Source of the DNA: Lenzites betulinus
Lineage: Eukaryota; Basidiomycota; Agaricomycetes; Polyporales; Polyporaceae
Assembly: GCA_022264855.1 (NCBI GenBank)
Contig: JABYQU010000051.1
Span: forward strand, 124,001-188,000
DNA: 64,000 nt
Direction of reading: 5' to 3'
Shown piece after piece: positions 32,846-44,553 of the stretch (the stretch's first letter is position 1; each line of letters begins with the position of its first letter). The notes beneath the pieces were generated by a model. It had not been told where the DNA came from. It searched no databases and saw only the letters and a program-made list of their open reading frames with translations. The translations under genes and the position numbers were made by a program.

Positions 32846-35800
32846 TGTACATACCGAGGACGCGCCCGCGCACTAACACGAGCGGTGGCGACGATGCCCG
32901 CGGATTCGGACTCGCGCCGCCTGCCAGAGGACGCCGCGCCCGTTCTCTGGCCGCGCGAGGATGGTGGCGGCTCCGCGACGGCTGTGGTGTACCCCGGAGT
33001 TGGCAGCGTCGCGATTCGGAGTGTGCGGTCCATGCGTTTTCGTACCGCGCATTCCGCGTTGGCCCGTTTGACGACACTGAATCGGAGGCTGGCAGAGTTA
33101 GCGCTTGTGTACGTCGGAACGTTCGAACGTCCGCGCGTGAGCTGTACTTGTCCATCCGGCCGCCCTACAACGGTCACCAGTCGGTGCGAGGGCTTCCTGT
33201 GCGTCGAGGCGAAGGTACATGGCGCTGCGCAAGCGGTGTCAGAAATGGAACGTGGCTACATTCGCAAAATCGAGACTTGCCTTCGCGATATCCCAGCCCC
33301 CGCCCTCCCCGAGCGCCGCGCTACGCCGCCCGCCGCCCGCCGGTCGCGTATCGAAGCCTGCCGCTACACGGCGGCGTGCGATACGCAGCCCGTCGACCTG
33401 GACGTTTGAGTTGCGCGCGCTGGGCTCCGCTCTCCCGGCCCATTCCGTCGCTTTGTGCACCGGCCGATGTTGTCCTTGCGGGGCCAGCGTGTGCAGCGGG
33501 GGCCCTGGTAATGTATGAGAGCGCACAGAACGTCGAGCGGGGAAAGGACTCACCGCTGACGTGTCCTGGTCTGCGATACGACCTTCTGCTCGAGCACCTC
33601 TCGGGTCGCGGCGTGTCGCCGCGGACGGACAGCGCAGCGGGCGGGGTTGCGGGAGCCGGCGTAGCAGGGGACAGGCAAGGCAGGGGGGCGGGGTCGCAGG
33701 AGTCGCCAAAGCGGGGGAGGGCGCGTGGGGCATCCCAGACGCGGAGCGCAAGACCGTACCTATCTAATATACTCGCGGGGGCTCCCCAAACTAACTCACG
33801 GGGAACCGAAATGATGCACGTCAGCGCCCGGAGCGCGCGGGCTGCATCTACCTCACGGACTTTGCCCGATTCCTTCATTTGGTCGTACTCACCGCGTCAA
33901 GGCTGTTGCCCGACATGCTCGATGCCAGTGCGCCGGGTGGACATTCTCTACGCGCACCCCCGAAATCGTGCGAAACGGCCAATTTTGGGAGTTGCCCCGT
34001 TCAGACTGAAACTTGGCAGGCGTATCGCGCATGTTCAGGCAACTATCCGCACGCAAGTTCTGCGCGCGGGCATGCGATTACAGCGCCGCCGTGGCCCTGC
34101 CATTGTGGCCTTGTCCTGGCGGCGCCGCGGCGTCGCAGCGAGAGGGACTCTTCCGTAACGCCGCGAGAGTGACAGGGCAGGTACCGTCCGCCCGCGAGAG
34201 CATCGCCGTATGCGTACGAAAAGCCAGGGCACCGGGATGGGCGTCAGACGCGGGGCGGGAAATGATTTCGTGCACGTCCATGACATAAATCCGCGCAAAG
34301 AGCGCGCCACTCGCCTCCGCTCTGAAGATGCCAAATGTCAGCCGCTGAATGCTCCATGTATATGCGAGCAGACGTACAAAGCTGTGAGCCCAGGGGACGC
34401 GAATCCGATGCGCAGTCGGCGATCTTCTGAACGCACCCTCGAAGACGTGCGAAATAGTCGATCCACAGACTTGCTTCGTTCGCGCCGAAACTCGACAGGC
34501 GTGCTCGCTACGTTTGAACGACCATCCATACGGAGGTTCAGCAAGTGGGTGGGCGGATACGGCCGGCCACGCACGATTCTGTGTTTGTGCCCACGAAATG
34601 GCCGAGATCAGCGCAAATGAGATCTGGGCAGACCGGCCTGAAACTTGCAGGGTGTATGCGCCTAGGTACTGGAATGTCGACGTCGAAATGGCGAGCGCGG
34701 CGGGTGCGTTGTCGCGCCACGCGAGCGCAGTCTGTCGCAAATTCGAGAAATCGAGCGCCGCAACTCTTCGCAGCGGCTTGCTACGCGGCGCGCGGCCTAT
34801 TTGGGAGCCGAGCAGAGGCGAAGGGGATGTACACATGTGGAATGGACGCCGAGGGGTGCACGGGAGAGACGGGAGAGTGCGCTGACGACACTGCATGCCT
34901 TGTGCCGAGGTGCTCCGATACAGACTAGAAATCACTCATGGTCAGTCTGTTTCGTGCCGCGAGATCTAGGAGCGCACCTATGATATACTTAGAGGAGACA
35001 AAGAGAATCATCGGGTGCTTGTACGGGAAACGCGCGGGACATGGAACACCATACGAGGCCGGTATGAGGGCGACTTGCAGCGGGAAGGAATTCCGCGCGG
35101 TGACCGACTGGGGGACTTGTGCGCCTCGGGCTGCTAAATACATGTTACATTGATGTCGTGTGACCTTTGCTTCATCCCGCAGACGGGCTGTACTGCGTCC
35201 TCGGAGGAAACGAGCGCGGGCGATGGGAGAGCAGAAGGAAGAAGCAGTACTTGAGCGCTCAGCGCCAGCGCTCAGCGGTGACATTCCAAAACAGGCAGCC
35301 ATACCAGACTCCAAGCTTGAAGCGCCGGCTCATTCAGAGTGTCGGCACGGTCTCGCTCAGCCTGTTCGACTCACGTGAGAATCAAGATCTGACATTATAT
35401 ACTACATAAACAATGCACTCTCTGACCAAGTCGCAGCCAAGATAGCAAAATATGTCTACAACTTTGAGCATCCAGCACCAATGTATGCCATCCCGGCCAT
35501 GGCAAGCGCGTGCCACCCCTCCTCCGTCACCGGCAGGAGACTCCCCACCGGCTCGTCCGTCGTGCATGTCCGCCCGAGCCTGTCGCTGCCCTGCTGCGAC
35601 CCCGCCGCCGCCCCGCCCGCGTCCTCCCCGTCCGAGTCAAGCACGTAAGCCGCGCTCTTGATGCCCTCCTTCGGGAGCACGCGCTTGCGGCAGTACGGAC
35701 CGCCGAGCTTGCGATTCCGGGGCACCTTCGTGTCCCAGCGTTGGATGTGCGGGCACGCGCGCGCGTCGGCCACCGCGGACGGGTGTGTCGACGTGAGCTG

Positions 35801-38800
35801 CACGCCGAGCGCACGCAAGCTTGTGGGGTGCAGCGCGACGGCTGGGACGACGGTCGCATCCCTCGCGGCTCTCTGCGCCGATGGCGGGGGGCTCGGGTGG
35901 ACAGAGCGCGGATCGCGACGGGCCGCGGCGACGTCTTCTGCACTCGCGTGCTCGAACCGGATCGTGCCCTCGTCCCAGAGGCGAAGCAGCCGCTCGAGCA
36001 CGGGCATGCCGCCGCGGATGTTGCTGAAGTTGTCGTAGACGACGTCGCTCGGCCACCCGACGAGCCGGAGCCCGCGCCTGATGACGATAAACTTGGCGTA
36101 GCGCTTCACGGCGTAGTGGAGGCGGGCGTCGTGGTCGCCCACCAGCTCGCCTAGCAGATCCGAGTTGATCAGCGTCGGGGAAAGGACGGGATGTGCGGCG
36201 TGCTGCACGCCAAATGGGCACTCACGCAGCTTCGCCGTCATCTTCGTCCGAAGCTCAATGCACAGCGCTGCGTGCCGGGTGACACGGGGTGCGGCGTCGG
36301 GATCAAAGTCGGCGGCGGTCAACGCAGCTCGGAACTTGAAGGTGGGCGGTTTGGCGGACATGCGGGCGAACGGTGGGCGGTGGGCGGGCTCGCCGGACTC
36401 CTTCCCAGCAGGTTTAAGGGCTTGTCGACGATACGGGGCAGGCGCGCAGGGAGTTGAAGTTGTCCTTGCATGGCAAGCGAGCGCGGCTCGAGCTCGGAAC
36501 CTTCGTGTGGTCCGCGGCGAGGCCCGCACGCGGCATAGTGGAGACTGGTGGAGGATCCTGGTCTTACCGTGTCGCGCAGAGGTATGCCATTTGGCGTGGG
36601 ACGTGTGCGGCTGGCTGAGTCGCAGTGTTGTCGTGCAAAGGGGTTCCTGGCTAGTTGTGCGCACATGCACAAATATTGATAGTCCCTGCGGGTCTTATAT
36701 GCGATTCGTATCGCATCCTATTGACCCCGCGCGTGCGTCGGGATGCCTGCTAGAGCCTGCAGACTGCACGATCAATCAGCATAGCATGCCAATGCACTGG
36801 TCGGCGTACATTATACTGCACTTGTCCTTGGAGCCGGGTTTGCGGGTGTTCACGGCGTCCTGGAAAAGCAACACGGCTGCCATTATCCTGCACTCGCACA
36901 TCGCTAGCCGAGCATCGGCGATGCTCCCCCGAGCACAACGCGTGTTGTGCCCTCTCCCGAGCGCGAACCTGTCGATGGTCGCTGCCCATCCCGACGCCCT
37001 CCGAGTCGTCGCGGGGGTCTCTCGCGCGAAATACTGGAACGCCCGCCGCGGCTGCAGACCGTCCGCCGCACCGCCATACAGAGAGCACATATGAGCTCCG
37101 CATCCATCCAACGCCGCGCACGGCCGAGCCCGACGCGTCGCAGCGCCCATGGCGGCCTTCTATTGCGGTTCCGCCCCGCCCAGCGCCCGCCCACCGAGGA
37201 TCACCACGCGCGCCCTCGAGTGTCCGACACGGCCGGGCCCGCACACGACGCTGTTCGGGAGAGCTGCGCGCCGTCTTCCCCGTTTGCCATTTCCCGTTTG
37301 GCGTGTCTCCGTGTCTTGCTTCCCCGTACGGCGATCATCCTGCCCGCCGTGGAGCCGGGCCGCCCAGCGCGCGCGACCTCGTGGTGCTCGCGATGGCAGA
37401 GGCGAGTTGCAAGACGGGAGGCGGGAGGCAGGAGGCGGGCGTGCTCCGTCCTCTGCATCACGGTGCAAGCCGTGCGACGACGCGGCGGGCCTAACTCCGG
37501 GCTTGACGACAGTGCACACCGCGCATGGCCTCGGTAGAACCCACCTGTGTGTGCTGTAGGTCCACGTCTACCGCAGGCACGCACCTCGACAAGAGGCGTC
37601 CGACTCCCGTCCGCGAAGCACTTTGCATCGCGAGCCCAGATGTCAAGCTGACACGAACAATTTTTCCGTCCGTCGTGCGCAGCGCAGCCCGGCGTGCTGT
37701 TCCCGTTCGGGCGGTCGCGCTGCAGCTTGTGGCTTGAACGCGTGAACTTCTCGTCTGAGCTTGCACTCGAGGCGGCTCGAGCGAAGCCCGTCGTGCGAGT
37801 ATGTGCGCGCGCTCGATCGTCGTCCCTCCGCCGAGCGCGCGATTCTGCGCGTCGATGTGCTGAGACGGCAACGTGCCCCGCCTTACCCGTTTCGGTGTGC
37901 CTTCTGCCCGACGTCGTCGCCATCAGGTGTGGCGGGGGCGCGAGACCGGGACCTGAGCGATATCTTGGGCGGGCGGAGGACACGGCGGTGGTCGACGCGC
38001 ATCCCGTGTCTTGCCGCTGTAAACATGATGCGGAGCACGTACATGAGCAGCAGAGCGCATGTGCACGATGCGCCGGCGGGGGACGGCGAGCCTGCAGCAA
38101 AAGCGAAAGCGTCAGAAGCGAGCCCGTCCCGAGCCCTGGCATCTTCGCCGCCTTGCAAACGTGCAGAGTGCGCGCGCGACGTCGGGGTTGCTGATGTACG
38201 CACCGGAACGTCGGGGGGTGACGGCACGGTGCGCCGACTCGTCTCGCCCATTTCCCGTTTCGTCTGCGCATGGGACGCGCAGAAGTGCGCATGGCGCGCG
38301 GGACGAGGGCGCGGGCACGCGAACAAGACAAGCCTGTCCCCACGCCCGCCGCACGTCCAAGCCCGTGTCCGAGGAGGGCCCGCACGCGCAGAGCGTGAAA
38401 ACGGTGTGTCTCTCGTTCTCACCTTGTCGCATCCCCCACCCCGCACAAGTATCCCAGGTGCGCACCGTTCTTGTTAGTAGGCCACGCCCGCAGGCCTCCT
38501 GACTGCTTGTTTCCAGGTCTTGCCTCGGGAGGAACGCGGACGGCACACGCGCAGGTACGTCCTTTTCGTTCGCGCAGGCCCACGCTCATCTTCTCCGCAG
38601 CGTCCTGGTGTTGCGCGCATGCGCTATACGGCCGCACTTGGTGCGCCGTCACCGTCCGGGCGCGTCCTCGGTACGTGGTCTGATCGTCGGCCGCTACGTA
38701 CTCACCGCCGGGTTTCAGGCATCAGACGAGGCCTTGCATCGCGCAAGTCGTCCCGCACCTCGCGACGGACAGGACTCGCGTTCGAGACCGCAACGCGAGC

Positions 38801-40879
38801 GGCACGGCGACACCTGCCGTACATATCGGTGAGCAGTCGAGCGTCATGCGCAGAGGCTGTTTACTGACCTGCTCGGCGATTCTGCAGCAAACTCGACGTC
38901 GCCGGCGCGAGCCACGCACGCGCAGCCACGCATGCTCGTGATGCAGCGCGATCACGAGCGGCCTGGCGCGCCGTCGGGAGGGAGCCGGGAACGCCGTGTC
39001 GTCGTGTGCGGCCGCCGGGGCTAGTTGTGGCATAGATACGTACGATACACGTCTGTGGGAGCGCGTCGAGCAACGCGGGCGGGCGCGGCGACGCCAGGGA
39101 GCGAGGAGAGGCTGGCGGTACGGAAAGGGGTATGCGGGCGCCGCGGTGGATGTCCGGGAGCTCTGCGGGGAGTCGGTGGCAGACCGGCGGCGGGCTGCGG
39201 GCTGCTCGCGAAGAGTGCCGTCCTTGCCCCCGCGCGGCCTTGCGCGCGTCGAGCGCGACAGGACGGGACGCCGCCTGCCCACTGCGCGATGTGTACCACG
39301 TTCCGCGACGGCAGGACACGCCGGCGCCGTGCCGCGCTGCACGCGATTATCTGCGCGCGCAACGTGCACCCGGGCAATGTCCGCATCGACGCCCTTCCGC
39401 TCGTCCCGGATCGGCGCGGGTGGCGTGCGTGGTGCACAGGCGAGCGGGCGTTGAGAGTCGGGGCGCACCGTCGAGCGCGCGGCCCTCTGCGCGCGCATTT
39501 CGCCGCGCCGGTGCTGCGCTGGCCGCGAGCAGCGCACTGCGCCCCCTGTGACGACGAGCGTCCGCCCATGCGAGCGTATGCGCGGAGTTGCGCGGCCGCG
39601 ATGGCGCACTCTTTGCCCATGGTACCCATGGGAGTGCGGCGTTGGCGCATGCTGGACCTGCGCAGATCGGCCCGGGAGTCAGCGAGCGCGTGCGATACGT
39701 GCATGCGGGCGTACGTACGACGTTGCACCGCGCGGGGACATGTGCTGCGGGCGGGGGACGCGATACGGTGGGCGCCCGCGCGAAGTCGCATGAAAATGGC
39801 CGTTTTGCGCACTCGTCCGATCGGGCTGGGACTGGGTGGGCGGGACGGGGCCGTGCAGGCGAGATGGTGTACGGAGTTTGCGCGCAATGGGGCAAGACGG
39901 CGAACCGCGGCGCGCGATTCATTGCATATGCCCATGAAATCGGCCGGAAATGTCGATTTTCGAATGTTGTCGGATTGCCGCGTAACTCGGGGGGTGTATG
40001 CGCGCTGGTTCATGGGAGCTGTCGTCGCAAGGACAGCGTCGTACATAATGGGGGCAAGGGGGAGCTTCGGTTTCTTCGCCGGGGTACGCCCTGGCAACTC
40101 GGCTCTGTACTGGGCAGCATCGTCCGCGGCGCAGCCCATCTCGGGGTGCTAGATGACGTCGTGTATCACTTTAGATAGCGCGGAGGCGAGGTGGCGGCGG
40201 TTGCACGATGAACGCGACGTGTTTTCGCCTGTAGTGGCCTGAAATGATGCGACAGTGGTGAGCCTAGTCTGCGGAGGCGCGCTCTGGGAACGCACCTGGC
40301 ACGAGAACAAGGTCGGCTGCGCACGCTGGAGTCGTGCTCGCGTTGCGCAACAGAGGGAATGTCGCGGAGAGGGACGCAGAGTCGGTGCGGGAGGCGTCTG
40401 CCGCCGGGTGAAGTTGCCGTCGAAGGACGGACCCGACGGGCTCGTGCAAGCGAGGGCGTCTTCGTGCGAGCATGCTGTACGTGCTCCAAGCATCGCGCAT
40501 GGGGGCCGCGACGATCCGCGACGGCGGGCAGGGAGTGAAGCAGAGGCTGTGGGCGAGGATGCACACGGCACAGAGGGCGTAGTTCCAGTGCGATCGACAC
40601 GCGGATTCGTGCGCTTGCTGGAGGAGCACAGAGACTCTGACTATGCTACAAGTGCGGCAGGCGCCGGCGGACAGGCGGGCGTGGGCGTGCCCAGCGGCGG
40701 GACGGGGCAGAGGCAGGCGGGCGGGCGAGGGTAGGCATGCGCACAGGGCCGCGGCGGGCAAGGCGGGCGAGGGCGGAAAATGGGAGAGGAGAGCGGGAAG
40801 AGCGAGCAGCACGAGCAGCGCAGAGTGAGTGGCACCGCGTGAAGAGTGAGTGGGATCGTCGCATCCGGCGTCCGAGAGC
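32493..40879. repeat. Segment X, copy 2: GC-rich insert
   Basis: This is the second copy of X, near-identical to 21994-30374. Differences seen include a 4-base insertion (AAAT at about 36671), a one-base loss in a G run near 38302, a 3-base gain near 40254 and scattered, mostly transitional substitutions. Content is as in copy 1: a G-rich patch (32597-32704), degenerate repeats (33961-34667 and 39787-40007), and the GWP-motif gene at 35456-36361. From 36700 to 40879 no gene was seen. Confidence 0.75.
35456..36361 (-). CDS. Uncharacterised protein with GWP motif, X copy 2
   Basis: The duplicate of the 301-residue frame at 24958-25863. I found no difference between the two within the frame, although flanking sequence differs by several bases. 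Upstream the frame opens at 36670 rather than beyond, because the 4-base insertion near 36671 alters that region. This supports the ATG at 36361 as the true start. Function is unknown; see copy 1 for motifs. Confidence 0.58.
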   Translation of the reverse strand: MSAKPPTFKFRAALTAADFDPDAAPRVTRHAALCIELRTKMTAKLRECPFGVQHAAHPVLSPTLINSDLLGELVGDHDARLHYAVKRYAKFIVIRRGLRLVGWPSDVVYDNFSNIRGGMPVLERLLRLWDEGTIRFEHASAEDVAAARRDPRSVHPSPPPSAQRAARDATVVPAVALHPTSLRALGVQLTSTHPSAVADARACPHIQRWDTKVPRNRKLGGPYCRKRVLPKEGIKSAAYVLDSDGEDAGGAAAGSQQGSDRLGRTCTTDEPVGSLLPVTEEGWHALAMAGMAYIGAGCSKL

Positions 40880-41372
40880 GGCAGCCTGCTGCCCACTTTC
40901 GTCGACCTGTCGCATAGGTTGGCCTTTTCGATCCAAAAGTCACACAGTATGTCAGGCGCACGTACACCACCCCCTGTGCGGGTTTAATTGGGGTCACATT
41001 GTCGCTGAGAGTGGCGTCAACTTAACGACCTACCCGCGGGTGCGTAGTCTCGGCGACTAAGTTCGAGCAGATGCTTACAGCTCCTGACTGGCAGCTGCCT
41101 GGGTTTGCACCCTATGAAGGTCTTTTCAGCCGTGTTAGTAACAGAATGTAAAGCGCACAAGACTCCGCTTGAACGTTCACGACAACAGCCGGCAGCTGAT
41201 GCAAACCTTGCTAACGTGCCAAGCTGGAACATCACGGGTCCAACTTGGTGAGTGGCGCAGCTCGTCGCTGTCATCATTCTGAACGACGACACTGTCCTTT
41301 TATGTCGGCATTGCTCTCAGGCCGCCGTTACCGCCGGGACTAGCAGGGCCCATGACCGTCTGCGCAAAAGCC

Positions 41373-41379
41373 TATATAT
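41373..41379 (+). promoter_or_regulatory. TATA box of ADH copy 3
   Basis: TATATAT lies 67 bases upstream of the ATG of the only full-length gene in the array. Confidence 0.65.
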
Positions 41380-41439
41380 CATGCTCAAGGATGGAGCCCT
41401 GCTTGTCCGCTTGTCCCGACCCAGCGTAAGTTTCGCAAC

Positions 41440-43220
41440 ATGAGAGCCATCCGATACTATGGACCGGAAGATATGCGTCTCGACCATATCCCCGAACCAA
41501 CTCCAGGAGAAGGGCAGGTCAAAATCAAGGTACGTCCGAGCTGTCTATCGTGTTACAAGTAGCCCCTATAGGCTAATGTCGTTCTCTATGATGAACCAGA
41601 TAGCTTGGTGAGTGCCTGCCATTGCTTTCACGCCAAACCGGACATCTTGGCGTGACGGGCATACCTCCTAGGACTGGCAGTAAGTCCTAGAATCAATCGC
41701 CACTCGTCGGCGATGCGCTGACGGCGACGATTCCCCCCTTCACAGTATGCGGATCGGATTTACACTCATGGCATGAGATATTGCCCGTCTCGCCGACCAT
41801 GACGGAGCCCCATCCAGTCACACATGAAAAGCTCCCCGTCGTGATGGGCCACGAGTATGACTCCATCATTCATCGGTCACACGCGGCCCTCAAGCTCACT
41901 GAGTGCCGCCTAGATTCTCTGGTACGATCGTAGATATCGGACAGAACGTGGACACCTCGCGCCTCGCTATGGGTGGACAAGTCGTGGTGTACGTGCCCAC
42001 CACGAATGCGTTTCTTGTCTCGACTGAGTTGACATTCGGTACAGCGAGCCTATCATATCATGCATGCAAGCAACTTGCCCTTTCTGCTCGGCGGGTACTC
42101 GTAACCTCTGCAGGAACCTCACTTTCATTGTAAGTGCGTTTTTTTCCAATTCCCTCTACGCCTTCTCATCAACCCGCGTTCCTTTGTATAGGGTATTGGC
42201 GGCCGCGGCGGTGGCCTGGCCGAGTATATCTGTGTTGACCAGAAGCTCGTCTTCCCTTTGCCCTCTCATGTACCCCGTAAGTACGACATGTTACGGCTAC
42301 GTAACTCGTACACTAAAATTCCACTAGTGGAGATTGGGGCGATGATGGAGCCGCTCTCGATCGTATGGCACGCAGTGAAGCGGTCCGCCTTCAAGAAAGG
42401 CGATAGCGTCCTTATTATCGGAGGGGGTCCTGTACGTATCCCTCGGCCTCTTTTGTCCAATGCTTCTCTCTTGACATGACGACACCCATGACAGATCGGC
42501 CTGCTTGCACTGCGAGTCGTAAAGTGAGCAAAATGAAAATGGGTTTACTCGACGTGGTATTTAACAGCTGTTGCAGGGCATTCGGTGCTTCCTGGATTGG
42601 CTTGTCCGAGCCCGCCCAGAAGCGACGGGAGCTTGCGAGTCAAAACGGGGCAAATGCCGTGTTCGATCCGACGGCGAAGGGCGTGGACGTACCCGCGGAG
42701 ACCATCAAGGCTACGTCGGGGCGTGGTGCTGACGTCGTGTTCGACTGTGCCGGAGCGCAAGTTACGCTGAATACAGCCTTCCTCGCTGTGAGGCCGCGCG
42801 GGTTCATCATGAACGTGGCCATCTGGAGCACGCTTCCCCAGCTTGACATCGCTTCCTTGACAATGAAAGAGGTCATCTTGAGCAGTACGTCTGAGTCTCG
42901 CGAGCTCGCCACTTATCGTGAATAAGCGCAGCCCTCTGATGATCCTCTCGCAGGCGTCCTAGGATGCGACCGTGTTCACGCAGACATGTTGGATGCGATC
43001 GCAGACGGAACGTTCCCGGTGGATGGTATGGAAAGCCTCATCACGCGCCGCATCCCGCTCGAGGACCTCGTTGAGAAAGGCATAAAGGCGCTTATACACG
43101 AGAAGGATGAGCATGGTGTGTGTCTTAAGCTCCGTCTGGTATGTTGTGCATGTGCTGACACAATCTCGGACGATGGCAGTGAAAATTCTAGTATCGCCGA
43201 GTCTCAAACCGACCGGGTAG
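41440..43220 (+). CDS. ADH copy 3: intact zinc-dependent medium-chain dehydrogenase (butanediol/sorbitol type)
   Basis: It is predicted to oxidise a secondary alcohol or polyol with NAD(P)+. Exons in order give MRAIRYYGPEDMRLDHIPEP, two 8-base microexons (IAW and TG codons), and ICGSDLHSWHEILP with the catalytic Cys. Next come VVMGHEFSGTIVDIG, the four-Cys structural-zinc loop, GGRGGGLAEYICVDQKLVFP and EIGAMMEPLSIVWHAVK. The Rossmann GGGPIGLLALRVVK, GRGADVVFDCAGAQVTLNTA and CDRVHADMLDAIADGTFP follow. The end is SLITRRIPLEDLVEKGIKAL, IHEKDEH and, after an intron at 43116-43179, VKILVSPSLKPTG. All zinc ligands are present. Residues 42403 to about 42579 match copy 1, the flanks match copy 2. Exact substrate cannot be read from sequence. 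Confidence 0.92.
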
Positions 43221-44484
43221 AGCTTTGAAAGGTCGCCGCCACGAATTAATACCGTGCGTGGGCGACTGAGGAAATAGGGTTTATTTGCAGCGGGGGTGCG
43301 CCCGTTGGAGTAGTTCAATTTGTAAGCTGGAGTAATGCAAGATCTGGCGTCTATATATCTGCGAGCGCCAAACATAGTGCGCCGTCGTATTCGCCGTTTT
43401 CCAGCACCGTGCACTCCTGAAACATTATTCTAGCTCTCACTCCTCATCTTGATGCACCCGCAGACACTCTGAAGTACGTTCGGAAATTTTAGCCTCTTGC
43501 ATATCGCGCCGGCCTAGCAAGTACCAAGCTTACCCCGCTCACATACATGAAGCGCTGGTGGTGCACGCACGCGCAGTGCACGCGCATGCGCCATCCAATG
43601 CAAAACCGAGCTCCACTCAATCTAATCGAAACGCGTTGCAAATAAACCCTAATGGGACGTACGATATTGGACGGTATGGCACAAAGCGGATTTCGCCAGG
43701 ATTGTACATTATATGCGCGGAAATGTGGAGATCAAGAGCTAAGGCTCATGAGAGAAAAATGCACCGCGCGAAAACGTACCAGCTGCTTGTACCGATGCGA
43801 AGGGGTTGAGGTAAGTAGCAAGCGGCATGGAATGTAAGGATCGGGGTGACATTGGAAATCTGGATCTCGGTGGACGTCGGACCCCGGCAGCGGTGCCAGA
43901 TTGCTTGGAGGTTGCAACGTGGAGCGTTGAAATCCAAACACTCATGACAACTTGCCATATCCCACTTGAAGGCCTCGTACAGACATGGGATAGATGGTAC
44001 GGTGGGTACTTCACGATCTATATTCATCTTGTGCACGACAGTGACAAATTGCACCAAGTACTTTCGCAGACTAGGAAAATATCACTAGTGCAAGTTCCCG
44101 GCCCTGCCAGTGTGCGAGCCCCCGAACATCAAACCGACCAGCAAAGCTCTGAAAGCCGGTTCGCTGCGATATATCAGCACGATGCACGTATGGATAACCA
44201 GTCGGAGGCGAAAGCAACACAATAATGCACGACCAATACAGCAAATCGTGGACGGCACGATATCATATATAGCCGCCAGTAGGAAACGATGGGCGCCGAG
44301 AGAAAGCCGCCTTACTCGCGCTGCACATGATACCCTATGGGAACGTTTGCGTTAGGAGAACGTCCATTTGCACTCTAGAACGCCGTCGCGCATCCGTATA
44401 CCTTGGCTATGCGAACCGTTCACACCAGCAAGTTCCCTTGCACGCGGCGTGCGGCTCGGCGATAAGACAGTGGAGCAGGAGGGA
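43221..44484. other. Spacer between ADH copy 3 and amidase
   Basis: This 1.3 kb is AT-richer and free of homology to the array. Short open frames have no recognisable motifs. It holds the ADH 3' UTR and amidase upstream region. Confidence 0.45.
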
Positions 44485-44490
44485 TATAAA
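44485..44490 (+). promoter_or_regulatory. TATA box of the amidase gene
   Basis: TATAAA lies 69 bases upstream of the ATG, in GGGATATAAAGC. Confidence 0.65.
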
Positions 44491-44553
44491 GCACTGACAC
44501 TAGAGTGAGTCGTACTAGGCCCTGCTGCCAATTAGCCTTCCTCTTCGCCCAGG

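Larger units (their letters stand above)
30375..40879. repeat. Tandem array unit 2 (10,505 bases)
   Basis: This is the second full copy of the duplication: ADH region 30375-32492 and segment X 32493-40879. The 5' ADH half (30375 to about 31800) is almost identical to unit 3, while the X part is almost identical to unit 1. The 3' end of its ADH part resembles unit 1. This chimeric pattern is expected of a unit made by unequal crossing-over. Confidence 0.93.
40880..43220. repeat. Tandem array unit 3 (partial; ADH only)
   Basis: Homology to units 1 and 2 runs from GGCAGCCTG (40880) through the ADH body. Where they enter X (after 43018), this copy continues into normal ADH sequence. No X copy follows. 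It is therefore the parental right-hand end of the array. Confidence 0.93.
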
